In this document: positions 17,945-26,476 of the stretch, one piece after another
Layout of the letters: each line of letters opens with the position of its first letter
Numbering within the stretch: position 1 is the stretch's first letter
Source of the DNA: Acetanaerobacterium elongatum
Lineage (GTDB): Bacteria; Bacillota; Clostridia; Oscillospirales; Ruminococcaceae
NCBI RefSeq assembly: GCF_900103835.1
Contig: NZ_FNID01000003.1
Coordinates: 48,399 to 112,398, forward strand
Direction: 5' to 3'
Length of the DNA stretch: 64,000 bases
Position numbers and translations under genes: made by a program
Notes under the pieces: generated by a model
Seen by the model: only the letters and a program-made list of their open reading frames with translations
Told to the model about the DNA's origin: nothing
Database searches by the model: none

Positions 17945-17984
17945 ATTATAAAATACCATACAAATGTGTTGGAAAGGTGTTAAG
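17945..17984 (-). promoter_or_regulatory. Direct-repeat box and promoter of the two-component operon
   Basis: TGTGTTGGAAAGGTGTTA at 17965-17982 matches the efflux-operon box in 16 of 18 positions, with the same 11-base period (TGTTG at 17967, TGTTA at 17978) and the same orientation. On the minus strand TATAAT lies at 17945-17950, so the box covers the expected -35 region. Confidence 0.6.
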
Positions 17985-18072
17985 TCTTTAAAAAATCCTC
18001 TGTCCTTCTCAGCCATAAAAACCACATACTTCGCTTTTCTAAAATGTACATGCTGTTAAAACGGTGTTTCTC

Positions 18073-18101
18073 TTGCCGAAAGTTTTTAAATATGATAAAA
18101 T
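18073..18101 (+). promoter_or_regulatory. Predicted promoter of the zinc-ribbon gene
   Basis: TTGCCG (18073-18078) and TAAAAT (18096-18101) are separated by 17 bases, 57 bases upstream of the ATG at 18159. Confidence 0.5.
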
Positions 18102-18158
18102 GTTACATAATCTATCGTTCATTTTGGTTTTTTATAAAGTTATGAGGAGGAAATGTAA

Positions 18159-18611
18159 ATGCCAGAACTCAACTGCCCTAGCTGCGGCTCACCGATTGAC
18201 CCGAATGGCCAGTTCTGTCCTTCATGCGGCCGGCAGGTATCCCCGCCTGCTGCAGCCGCCCCCCAGTATCAGGTACCGCCCCCACCGCCGCCCCAATACC
18301 AGCCGCCGAGGCCGGTATATCAGGCACCGCCCGTTTACCCTGCTGCGCCCCAGAACACCAACATGGCACCTGTTCTTGGCATGGGCAGCTACATAGGCAT
18401 GATGCTTCTTTCGGGCATTCCGTTTGTTGGGTTCATTATGCTGCTGATATGGGCCTTCAGCTCCAGCGAAAACCCCAACAAAAAGAACTATGCCCGTGCG
18501 GTGCTGCTCTTAAGCGTGATTATTTCAGTGCTGGTAACCATCATCTATGTGATTGTCATCGCTCTGGGCTTGTCGATGTATGACGGAGGGAGCTTTAACA
18601 CCTATCCGTGA
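18159..18611 (+). CDS. Zinc-ribbon membrane protein
   Basis: The 150-residue protein opens with a zinc ribbon with two Cys pairs (CPSCGSPIDPNGQFCPSCG), followed by a Pro-rich linker with repeated QYQPP/YQAPP-like units (residues about 28-68) and two transmembrane helices (about 76-100 and 112-140). Such proteins are common in Clostridia and have no established role. AGGAGG precedes the start. The gene stands alone between the two-component operon and a convergent CPBP protease, with its own promoter and a shared terminator. Confidence 0.8.
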   Translation: MPELNCPSCGSPIDPNGQFCPSCGRQVSPPAAAAPQYQVPPPPPPQYQPPRPVYQAPPVYPAAPQNTNMAPVLGMGSYIGMMLLSGIPFVGFIMLLIWAFSSSENPNKKNYARAVLLLSVIISVLVTIIYVIVIALGLSMYDGGSFNTYP

Positions 18612-18700
18612 TAAGGTAACCAGTCCTTTTAGTGCGCCCATATTCACAGTTCAAGTGTAGCATAGCGTTTTTCATTGTCAATAATAAGGTTTTCTGCATA

Positions 18701-18741
18701 AAGCACAAGGCGGGGGCATATACTGCACCCGCCTTGTGCTT
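18701..18741. terminator. Bidirectional terminator
   Basis: AAGCACAAGGCGGG (18701-18714) and its complement (18728-18741) form a 14-base stem between the convergent zinc-ribbon and CPBP genes. Confidence 0.75.
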
Positions 18742-18768
18742 GTATTCGGTTTACTGAACAGATTTAAT

Positions 18769-19413
18769 TTAAAAAAGCATTATGATCAGAATACCAACGA
18801 GATTGGCTATAAAGTGTGAAATCGTGCATACATAAACGTTGTTGGTTTTATAGAACAGTGCGCCATAAAATAAGCTGTCGATGAAAACAAACAAAACATC
18901 GTAGGCAACTACCAACGGTGCCCCCGGTGAAAGGTGTGCAAGCGCAAATACAAGCGACGTTACCCCAATTGCCCAAACCGGCTTGATGCAGTGCGCAAGC
19001 TTACCCTGCATAAACGCCCGGAAGGCTATTTCCTCCCCCAGTGCCAGTATCAGCAGCTGCGGGATAAGCAGCGCGAGCTTATCCATTACCAAAATCGGCT
19101 TGGTACGTTCAAGCACATGTGCAAAGAACTCCGGTACCAGGAATTTTGATAAAATAACCGCAGTAATACCCGAAACCACCGGCAGCAGCATCAGCCACCA
19201 ATACTTTTGGATATGCTTTAACAGCCCTTTGATATTCAACCCGAGCTCTGAAAAAGGGGTTTTGGTTACGAATTTTTCAATGAGCATATAAAGAATTGCA
19301 AACGGTACTGCAAGCCCGCTGGGCTTTACGAAGCAAAGTATGGTCATTAAGGCCAATGGTATAATGTTCTTTAACAACTGTCGCGTTTTCAACGATAAAA
19401 CCCCTGCTGTCAT
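18769..19413 (-). CDS. CPBP (CAAX) family intramembrane protease
   Basis: The 214-residue membrane protein has several hydrophobic segments and the three CPBP motifs: EEIAFRAFMQG, FALAHLSPG and SHFIANLVG, which hold the catalytic Glu and His residues. Bacterial members act in bacteriocin immunity or membrane protein turnover. I chose the ATG at 19413; a TTG at 19431 would add six residues and neither has a clear ribosome site. It is monocistronic. No bacteriocin-like gene is visible beside it, so the target is unknown. Confidence 0.8.
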   Translation of the reverse strand: MTAGVLSLKTRQLLKNIIPLALMTILCFVKPSGLAVPFAILYMLIEKFVTKTPFSELGLNIKGLLKHIQKYWWLMLLPVVSGITAVILSKFLVPEFFAHVLERTKPILVMDKLALLIPQLLILALGEEIAFRAFMQGKLAHCIKPVWAIGVTSLVFALAHLSPGAPLVVAYDVLFVFIDSLFYGALFYKTNNVYVCTISHFIANLVGILIIMLF

Positions 19414-19646
19414 AATATTTTTCTTAACCAAAGAAGTATGACAGGGCTATTATACCAGATATTTCTGCACCGTTCAATCTCTGATAACTGTGTATACTTG
19501 CTTGTCAGTGCTTATTGTGCTATTGTAATACTAATCTTAGATAAACCCATTGATGAAGAACTGCATCATATGCTGGTTAATCGAATCTTAGTATAAAGCC
19601 AAATCATGTGTGATATTGCATATTTGATTGAAGGAACCGTATAGTA

Positions 19647-20285
19647 ATGATGAGCCGCAACTATCAAAAGGAACTGGATACCGTTATCGCTCGGGAACAG
19701 TCGGCTGGTCGCACGCCGACACTGCTGCTGCACGCCTGCTGTGCGCCCTGCTCGAGCTATGTGTTGGAATATCTGGCTCAAGCCTTTGCCATTACGGTGC
19801 TGTACTACAACCCCAACATCGCACCCGAGGCGGAATACCAAAAGCGGCTGGACGAGCTTAAACGCTTTATCTCAGCCTTCCCGCTTAAAAACCCCGTAAA
19901 GCTGATAGAGGGGCGTTATACCCCCGAGCAGTTTTATGCACTTGCGAAGGGGCTGGAGGACGAAAACGAGGGCGGCGAGCGCTGTGCGCGCTGCTACGAG
20001 CTGCGGCTGCGCGAGGCCGCTGAAGCGGCGGCAAAGGGCGGGTTTGATTACTTTACCACCACGCTTTCGATAAGCCCCTACAAAAATGCACAGAAGCTCA
20101 ACGAAATCGGGGAGCGGCTTGCACAGGAGTATGGGGTACGCCATCTGAGTGCCGACTTTAAGAAAAAGGACGGCTACAAGCGCTCTATCGCCCTTTCTCA
20201 GGAATACGGCCTCTACCGGCAGGATTACTGCGGGTGCGTTTACTCCAAAGCCCAAAGCGAGCGGCGGCACAAAGAGAATATATAA
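19647..20285 (+). CDS. queH: Epoxyqueuosine reductase QueH
   Basis: The 212-residue protein matches QueH, the non-cobalamin enzyme that makes queuosine from epoxyqueuosine in tRNA wobble position 34. The metal and cluster ligands are visible as HACCAPCSSYV near the N-terminus, RCARCYELRL near residue 115 and YRQDYCGCVYS near residue 195. The length and motif spacing are typical. It is a single gene with GAAGGAA upstream of the ATG and a terminator right after the stop; other queuosine genes are not in the window. Confidence 0.9.
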   Translation: MMSRNYQKELDTVIAREQSAGRTPTLLLHACCAPCSSYVLEYLAQAFAITVLYYNPNIAPEAEYQKRLDELKRFISAFPLKNPVKLIEGRYTPEQFYALAKGLEDENEGGERCARCYELRLREAAEAAAKGGFDYFTTTLSISPYKNAQKLNEIGERLAQEYGVRHLSADFKKKDGYKRSIALSQEYGLYRQDYCGCVYSKAQSERRHKENI

Positions 20286-20287
20286 AA

Positions 20288-20340
20288 ACCGGCTTACGGA
20301 AAGCGGCATTCAATCCGCTTCCAAAGCCGGTCTCATTTTT
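20288..20340 (+). terminator. Terminator after queH
   Basis: ACCGGCTT (20288-20295) pairs with AAGCCGGT (20324-20331); the loop can form a second stem (AAGCGG with CCGCTT), and TTTTT follows at 20336-20340. Confidence 0.8.
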
Positions 20341-20358
20341 AGGCTCTATAATAAAAAG

Positions 20359-21366
20359 CTATTCATCCACTGCCATGCTGGCGCGTGCATTTAGCGTAAG
20401 GTCTGCCGTGTTGCCCGCAAGGTATTCGTAATAGCCCTGCGCGCCGATCATCGCGGCATTGTCGCCGCAGAGCGAGAGCGGCGGCATATACAGGGTAAGC
20501 CGATGCTTGTCGCATGCCTCGGTAAGTGCCGTGCGCAGCCCCGAATTGGCCGCCACGCCGCCCGCAACCACCACCGCGGTGCTTTGGTTCTGCGCGGCCG
20601 CAGTCATCAGGCGCGAGGTTAGGGTTTCCACCACCGCGCTCTGGAACGAGGCCGCCATATCGTTTGTGTTAATCTCCTCGCCCTTCTGCTGGGCGTTGTG
20701 CAGCTGGTTGATTACTGCGGTTTTCAGGCCCGAAAAGCTTAGATCAAACTCACTGTCCGCCACCTTGGGGCGGGGCAGCGGGTAGGCTTTCGGGTTGCCC
20801 TGCGCCGCCGCTTTGTCGATAAATACACCGCCGGGGTATGGGAAACCCATCGCGCGCGCGGCCTTATCAAACGCCTCGCCCGCGGCGTCGTCCCGCGTGC
20901 GCCCGATTACGCGAAAGCGTGTGTAATCCTCCACCATAATGATATGGCTGTGCCCGCCCGAGGCCACCAGGCACAGAAAGGGCGGCTTGAGCTCGGGGTG
21001 GGCGATATAGTTTGCCGCGATGTGCCCCTTAATGTGATGCACGGGGACAAGCGGCTTGTTTTCGGCAATGCACAGCCCCTTGGCAAAGTTTACCCCCACC
21101 AGCAGCGCCCCGATTAGGCCCGGCGCGTAGGTTACCGCCACCGCGTCAACCTCCTTAAGCGTTATGCCCGCCTGTTCCAAGGCCTGGGCGGTAACGGGTA
21201 CGATGGCCTCGGTGTGCATGCGCGAGGCTATTTCGGGCACTACGCCGCCGAAGCGGCGGTGTTCTTCTATCTGTGAGGCCACCACCGAGGAACGTACCGT
21301 ACGGCCGTTTTCCACCACAGCAGCGGCGGTTTCGTCACAGGAGGATTCGATTGCGAGTATAATCAT
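20359..21366 (-). CDS. tsaD: tRNA N6-adenosine threonylcarbamoyltransferase TsaD
   Basis: The 335-residue enzyme transfers threonylcarbamoyl to A37 of ANN-decoding tRNAs. It has the start MIILAIESSCDETAAAVV, the metal-binding HIKGH motif near residue 110, and the glycine-rich ASGGHSH and VVAGGVAANSGLR segments. It converges on queH and is the last gene of a leftward group that also holds rimI. TsaB and TsaE are not in this window. Confidence 0.95.
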   Translation of the reverse strand: MIILAIESSCDETAAAVVENGRTVRSSVVASQIEEHRRFGGVVPEIASRMHTEAIVPVTAQALEQAGITLKEVDAVAVTYAPGLIGALLVGVNFAKGLCIAENKPLVPVHHIKGHIAANYIAHPELKPPFLCLVASGGHSHIIMVEDYTRFRVIGRTRDDAAGEAFDKAARAMGFPYPGGVFIDKAAAQGNPKAYPLPRPKVADSEFDLSFSGLKTAVINQLHNAQQKGEEINTNDMAASFQSAVVETLTSRLMTAAAQNQSTAVVVAGGVAANSGLRTALTEACDKHRLTLYMPPLSLCGDNAAMIGAQGYYEYLAGNTADLTLNARASMAVDE

Positions 21367-21419
21367 TTAAATAATCCCAGTCTTTCTTTTCTTGGCGGAA
21401 CAAACCTTCCGCCGGATAG

Positions 21420-22022
21420 TTACGCCTTTCTGGCACGCTTGAATTCTGAAATTAACAGGCAAAGGCAATAGATGCCGCAAATCAGCAGGATAACGTCCTC
21501 TAATGCGTTGAAGAAAAACGACTTTACCCCCGTTAAGCCCCATATCGTCAGCAGGGCAAGCAGCAGCTTGTTTCGGTGCCGGTAAGCGGCATACACCACA
21601 ATACTCAAACTGACAATCGGGCAGGGCATGATATACACGACCATCTGAGGAAAGGAATGGCCCAAACATAGGGATACCATCGGGTAGATAGCTACCAGGC
21701 CCAGCAGCACCCACTGCAGCTTATTAAACGGGGTGAATTTACTGCCCCGGTGCCTGATGCCTTCCCATAAAAACAGCATGCCTACGCCGATATACAGCGG
21801 AAAAGCAAAGTAGGTTTGTATCGGCTCGGTTCCAAAGATGAGGAAGAATACAACGGCAATATACAGATTCGTTATGCCCAAAGCGATCTTGGGAAGCCAC
21901 ACCGTTTTATGCAGAAAGGCCGCTGTCAGGCTTATCACTATCAATAACAGTAAGCCTATTTGTATTGGCCATGTTGTCTGATTATACCGGCCTATCACAT
22001 CCCAGAATGCCTGCGCGTCCAT
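21420..22022 (-). CDS. DUF6064-like membrane protein
   Basis: The 200-residue protein has about six hydrophobic segments, with a soluble start WDVIGRYNQTTWPIQIGLLL that resembles the DUF6064 family. Family members have no known function. It lies 53 bases upstream of tsaD and 30 bases downstream of the HAD-fusion gene, all on the minus strand, so co-transcription is likely. Nothing in it points to a substrate. Confidence 0.65.
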   Translation of the reverse strand: MDAQAFWDVIGRYNQTTWPIQIGLLLLIVISLTAAFLHKTVWLPKIALGITNLYIAVVFFLIFGTEPIQTYFAFPLYIGVGMLFLWEGIRHRGSKFTPFNKLQWVLLGLVAIYPMVSLCLGHSFPQMVVYIMPCPIVSLSIVVYAAYRHRNKLLLALLTIWGLTGVKSFFFNALEDVILLICGIYCLCLLISEFKRARKA

Positions 22023-22052
22023 ACTCTTATTGTGCCACCCTTTGTCAAAAAG

Positions 22053-22805
22053 TCATATATTCTTAGAACGCGCTAGTTCTTTTGGCTTCTTTTTATTACT
22101 TTCTGCAATAGCGATATTGGAACACAGAATCGCTATCGTAGAACACAATATGGTGATGGCAGAATTCATGGGTTCCCCGTTTATCGCACAATAGATGATA
22201 TTAACCACCGAAATCAGCACGGCAAGCAGCGAGATGATGATGCCTATCAAAGATGCCTTTGAATATCTTTTCATGTCATTCTCCACTCTGGTTCTAATAA
22301 TCCACTTACAAGCGGCCAAAAGGTCGTCGGCGATATAGCTCACTCTGCCGCTATCCCATTTGTCGCGGTCAACGCCCAGTGCATCCCTGCCCGCGCCCGT
22401 GAGCACCAGTACCGTTTTTGTACCGGCGCGCATACCCGCAAGCATATCGCTCCATCGGTCGCCGATCACAAAGCACTCTGACAGGTTGAGCTTGTACTTT
22501 TTTGCCATCTCGGTAATCATCAAGGTACCCGGCTTGCGGCACCGGCAGTTCTCTTCTTGCTGATGCGGGCAGATACAGGTATCATCAAAACCAAACGTGG
22601 CAAGCTCTTGTTCAAAATCCTCCATCCTGCATTTTCCCCGTGAAATATCGGGCTGGTTGGTAAAGGCAATCAGCATAAACCCATGGTTTTTTAATAACTC
22701 AAGCGCCTGCTGGGTAAACGGGAATCGCTGAAAATCCTTTGGCAGCGTTACATCATTCCCGCCGCCGATGGTTCCGTCTCTATCTATAAATACTGCTTTC
22801 ATCAT
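22053..22805 (-). CDS. HAD-IIIA phosphatase with C-terminal membrane domain
   Basis: Residues 1-172 are a GmhB-like HAD-IIIA phosphatase: nucleophile motif FIDRDGTIGG, TNQ motif (FTNQPDIS), zinc-loop residues (CICPHQQEENCRCRKPG) and the acidic FVIGDRWSDM. Residues 178-250 form a separate part with two transmembrane helices (LIGIIISLLAVLISVVNII and ITILCSTIAILCSNIAIA) and a basic tail. An in-frame ATG at codon 178 has GTGGAG six bases upstream, so the membrane part may also be made on its own. The phosphatase substrate is unknown; GmhB relatives act on heptose bisphosphates. Confidence 0.8.
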   Translation of the reverse strand: MMKAVFIDRDGTIGGGNDVTLPKDFQRFPFTQQALELLKNHGFMLIAFTNQPDISRGKCRMEDFEQELATFGFDDTCICPHQQEENCRCRKPGTLMITEMAKKYKLNLSECFVIGDRWSDMLAGMRAGTKTVLVLTGAGRDALGVDRDKWDSGRVSYIADDLLAACKWIIRTRVENDMKRYSKASLIGIIISLLAVLISVVNIIYCAINGEPMNSAITILCSTIAILCSNIAIAESNKKKPKELARSKNI

Positions 22806-22831
22806 TACTTCTTTTCGCTGTTACTAACAGA

Positions 22832-23293
22832 CTAATATGTATAGGTCATAATCAGCGCATCCTCGGTGGGGCCGGTGTAAAAGCCCTTGCGCATGCCTGC
22901 AACCTCAAAGTCCTCGGCACGGTACAGCTCAATGGCGGCAAGGTTGGAGCAGCGAACCTCCAGCGTAATAAACGCCATGTCGTTCTCCTTGCCGTAATCC
23001 TTCAGCTCCTGCAGCAGCAGGCGGCCGATCCCCTTGCGGCGAAACTCTTCAAAAACGGCGATGTTGGTGATATAGCCCTCATCCACCACATGGTGCATCC
23101 CGATATAGCCCACGACCTTCCCGTCTACCAGGGCTACGCGGAACACCGCCATGGGGTTGGAGAGCTCCTCCAGCAGGCCTTCGTAGCTCCACGGCGACGA
23201 AAAGCACTGCCGCTCCAGCTCTGCAAGCGTCTCTAGGTGCGCTGCCTCAAACGGTACGATTTCAATAGGTTGTCGATCAATAGTATCTTCCAT
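22832..23293 (-). CDS. rimI: Ribosomal protein S18-alanine N-acetyltransferase-like GNAT
   Basis: The 153-residue GNAT protein has the acetyl-CoA loop RRKGIGRLLLQEL, the NLAAIELY motif and a C-terminal FYTGPTEDALIMTY segment that matches RimI. RimI acetylates the N-terminus of S18 in E. coli and is usually found near tsa genes, as here. I chose the ATG at 23293, preceded by GGAGGG; it overlaps the end of the phosphatase gene by 17 bases, which suggests translational coupling. Confidence 0.88.
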   Translation of the reverse strand: MEDTIDRQPIEIVPFEAAHLETLAELERQCFSSPWSYEGLLEELSNPMAVFRVALVDGKVVGYIGMHHVVDEGYITNIAVFEEFRRKGIGRLLLQELKDYGKENDMAFITLEVRCSNLAAIELYRAEDFEVAGMRKGFYTGPTEDALIMTYTY

Positions 23294-23798
23294 AAATCCC
23301 TCCGAACAGCTCTGCCTTGTGCTGTTCCTCCTCTTCAAGTGCTTTCTGTCTGGCCAGGTCTTCTCTGAACTCATCCATTGCAGTATATACCTTATCCTTT
23401 AAGCTGTCGCGTGAAAAACGGTAGAATTCAAGGTTCTGCCCGTACGGGTCAAAGATCGGGTGCCCCAAAACACGAATCTTGTTTGCGTCTTTTGGGAATA
23501 AAGCCTCCAGCATGTTCTTGTGGGTGCTGGACATGGTAAAAACGCAGTCGGCCTCCTGCATCATCTCGGCCGTAACCATCTTTGCGCGGTGAGAAGACAT
23601 GTCTACGCCGATCTCGTTCATCACGATCAAGGCGTTTTCGCTGATACGTGCACCCTTCTTTACATCCAGCCCCGCGCTTGCGCAGCCAAACTGCCCCACC
23701 AGCGCGTTTTCAGAGATGTACTTCTGGCACAGGCCCTGTGCCATCGGGCTGCGGCAGGTATTGCCGGTACATACAAACAATATCTTCTTCATATCCAT
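23277..23798 (-). CDS. ywlE: Low-molecular-weight protein phosphatase, YwlE-like
   Basis: The 173-residue protein has the phosphatase loop CTGNTCRSPM (Cys10, Arg16) and the general-acid motif HPIFDPYG. The Thr four residues after the catalytic Cys is the residue that marks YwlE-type protein-arginine phosphatases in Bacillus; tyrosine phosphatases have a smaller or different residue there. A C-terminal extension of about 20 charged residues (ALEEEEQHKAELFGG) goes beyond the usual domain. A ClpE-type ATPase lies at 31.6-33.9 kb, but no McsB arginine kinase is in the window, so the substrate call stays tentative. Confidence 0.8.
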   Translation of the reverse strand: MDMKKILFVCTGNTCRSPMAQGLCQKYISENALVGQFGCASAGLDVKKGARISENALIVMNEIGVDMSSHRAKMVTAEMMQEADCVFTMSSTHKNMLEALFPKDANKIRVLGHPIFDPYGQNLEFYRFSRDSLKDKVYTAMDEFREDLARQKALEEEEQHKAELFGGIYGRYY

Positions 23799-23887
23799 TG
23801 GCTGTCCCCTCTTCTTTTCTTCTGTTGTTTGTTATGTTGTCTGGTGCATTGTGTTGTATCTAAGCTGCATTGCGGCCTTATCTGTCT

Positions 23888-26476
23888 CTACCCTTTTGCA
23901 GCATACCAGTTTGCTCCGGTGTGGGCATCTACCAGCAGCGGAACCCGCAGCTTCACCGCATTCTCCATCTCTTCCTGCAATATCCTCGCGGCGGCTTGAG
24001 CTTCATTAAGCGGTGCTTCCACAATCAGCTCATCGTGAATCTGCAAAATCAGCCGCGACTGCAGGCCCTCCCGCTTCAGGCGCTCAAATACCTTTACCAT
24101 GGCGATTTTAATAATATCGGCGGCGGTTCCCTGAATGGGGGTATTCATCGCCACCCGCTCACCGAATGCCTTGATGTTGCGGTTGGCGGCGGTAATCTCG
24201 GGCAGGCTGCGGCGGCGGTTAAACATGGTTTTGGCATAGCCGTGCTCGCGCCCGAACTCGATTGCGTCCTCCATATAGGCGCGCACACCGCTGTAGGTGG
24301 AAAGATAGCTCTTAATATATTTATCGGCCTCACTTACGCTTACGTTAATATCCTGCGAAAGCGAAAACGCCCCGATGCCGTACACGATGCCGAAGTTTAC
24401 CGCCTTGGCTCGGCTGCGCATGAGGGGGGTAACCATATCCTCCGGCATACCGAACACCTGCGCGGCGGTTTGGGTGTGGATATCGATGCCCGCCACAAAG
24501 GCATTAATCATATTCTCATCGTTTGACATATGCGCCAGCACCCGAAGCTCAATCTGCGAATAGTCGGCATCAATAAGCGTGCAGCCCTCGCCCGCCACAA
24601 AAAACTTGCGCATCTCGCTGCCAAGCTTGGTGCGTACCGGGATGTTCTGCAGGTTCGGCTCGGTGGAGCTGATACGCCCGGTGCGGGTTTCGGTCTGGTT
24701 AAAGCTGGTGTGCACGGTGCCATCCGCGCGCGCCTGCCGCAAAAGCCCCTCCACATAGGTGGATTTGAGCTTGGTGAGCTTGCGGTATTCCAGAATGTTA
24801 TCCACAATCTCGTGCTTGCCGCGCAGCTCCTCCAGCACCTCGGCACTGGTGGAAAAGCCGCTCTTGGTTTTTTTGCCCGATGGCAGCGCTAGCCTTACAA
24901 ACAGCACCTCGCCCAGCTGCTTGGGGGAGTTAATATTAAACGCGCCCCCCGCAAGGGAGTAAATATCCTCCGCCAGCCGCGCGATATCCACGTCCAGCGC
25001 CCTGCCAAAGTCGGTAATGCCCTTGATATCTACATGAAAGCCGATGCTCTCCATCGAGGCAAGCACCTTGGCAAGCGGTATCTCGATATTGCATAACAGA
25101 TTAACCTGTGCGTATTCGTCAATCTTCGCCCACAGCTTTTTGTACAGCCCGTATACCGAGGCAATCCCCACAAGGTCGGGCAGAAAGGGGGTATCAAACG
25201 GCGTAACGGCATACTCGGCACACAGGCGGTCAAGCTCATAGCTGGAGGCCAGCGGGTTAATCAAATAAGCGGCAAGTGCAAGGTCACACACCACGTTTTT
25301 CAGTTCTATCGTATGCTCAAAAGCCCAGTGATAGACGGGTTTTACATCATGTGTTACCTTTTGCACATCCGATTCAAACACCGTGCGAACAAATGCTTCA
25401 AAGTATTGGCCGGCACGGTCGGTCGCCGCAATGGTGCCGTCGGCATACAGGTAGAGGGCGGTAAGCTCGTCACCCTCAAACCGGCACAAAAAGCACAGCG
25501 GGTTTGCAGCTTGTATAAGCGTTCCGATATCCTCGGCGGTAGGGTCCAGCAGGATCTTCACGCCCGCGGGCTTCTCCTCCGCTTTGGGTAAAACGGTTGG
25601 TACAGCCGTAAGGTTTAACCGCTTAAGCAGCGAGAACAGCTCCAGCCGGTTCATCAGCGCCGCCGCGTGGCTTGGGTCGCCGCCGGCCTTTGTATAAGCG
25701 GCGGGCGAGGTTTCAATCGGCACCTCGCAGCAGATGGTGGCCAGAGTATAGCTCATGCGCGCCGACTCCTCGCCGGCCTTGAGCTTTGCTTTTACACCGT
25801 CCTTGATATCGGCGGCGGTGTCTAGGCTTTTATAGAGGCTATCAATATCATGGTAGGCCTGTATCAGCGTAAGAGCGGTCTTCTCTCCAATGCCCGCAAC
25901 GCCGGGGATATTGTCGCTTGCGTCGCCCATCAGCGCCTTGATGTCAATCATCTGCCCCGGGGTAACGCCATACACCTCTTTAATCTTGTCCACATCGTAG
26001 ATGACGGTTTCCGGCCTGCCCATCTTGGTGGCGGCCAGGCGTACCGTTGTTTTATCCGAAATCAGCTGCAGGCTGTCGCGGTCTCCGGTAACAATTGCGC
26101 ACTCGTCCCCGCTCTTCTCGCATGCCTTCGCGAGGGTGCCCAGGATGTCGTCGGCCTCATAGCCTTCCTTTTCCACAATACTGTAACCAAGAGAAGTGAG
26201 CAGCTCCTTAATGAGCGGCACCTGCGCGCGCAGCTCGTCCGGCATGCCCTTGCGCCCCGCCTTGTAGCCGTCGAACATCTTATGGCGGAAGGTGGGCGCG
26301 TGCAGGTCAAACGCCACGGCGGCACCGTCTGGCTTAATGTCGTCGCACACCTTGAGCAGGATATTCATAAAGCCGTAGACGGCATTGGTGTAGGTGCCGT
26401 CCTTGGTGGTGAGGAGCTTGATGCCGTAGAATGCGCGGTTGAGGATGCTGTTTCCATCCACTGCCAGCAGCTTCAT
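23888..26476 (-). CDS. polA: DNA polymerase I
   Basis: The 862-residue enzyme has an N-terminal 5' nuclease (residues 1 to about 290, with AVDGNSILNRAF and EGYEADDILGT), a central domain and a C-terminal polymerase with motif A (DADYSQIELRVLAHMS), motif B (RAKAVNFGIVYGIG) and motif C (QIHDELIVEAP). The central 3'-5' exonuclease domain has lost its metal ligands: the place of the usual DxE reads CFLCRFEGD, as in Bacillus and Thermus enzymes without proofreading. I chose the ATG at 26476 with GGGAGG upstream. Replication and repair enzyme; probably first gene of the leftward group that ends with tsaD. Confidence 0.95.
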   Translation of the reverse strand: MKLLAVDGNSILNRAFYGIKLLTTKDGTYTNAVYGFMNILLKVCDDIKPDGAAVAFDLHAPTFRHKMFDGYKAGRKGMPDELRAQVPLIKELLTSLGYSIVEKEGYEADDILGTLAKACEKSGDECAIVTGDRDSLQLISDKTTVRLAATKMGRPETVIYDVDKIKEVYGVTPGQMIDIKALMGDASDNIPGVAGIGEKTALTLIQAYHDIDSLYKSLDTAADIKDGVKAKLKAGEESARMSYTLATICCEVPIETSPAAYTKAGGDPSHAAALMNRLELFSLLKRLNLTAVPTVLPKAEEKPAGVKILLDPTAEDIGTLIQAANPLCFLCRFEGDELTALYLYADGTIAATDRAGQYFEAFVRTVFESDVQKVTHDVKPVYHWAFEHTIELKNVVCDLALAAYLINPLASSYELDRLCAEYAVTPFDTPFLPDLVGIASVYGLYKKLWAKIDEYAQVNLLCNIEIPLAKVLASMESIGFHVDIKGITDFGRALDVDIARLAEDIYSLAGGAFNINSPKQLGEVLFVRLALPSGKKTKSGFSTSAEVLEELRGKHEIVDNILEYRKLTKLKSTYVEGLLRQARADGTVHTSFNQTETRTGRISSTEPNLQNIPVRTKLGSEMRKFFVAGEGCTLIDADYSQIELRVLAHMSNDENMINAFVAGIDIHTQTAAQVFGMPEDMVTPLMRSRAKAVNFGIVYGIGAFSLSQDINVSVSEADKYIKSYLSTYSGVRAYMEDAIEFGREHGYAKTMFNRRRSLPEITAANRNIKAFGERVAMNTPIQGTAADIIKIAMVKVFERLKREGLQSRLILQIHDELIVEAPLNEAQAAARILQEEMENAVKLRVPLLVDAHTGANWYAAKG

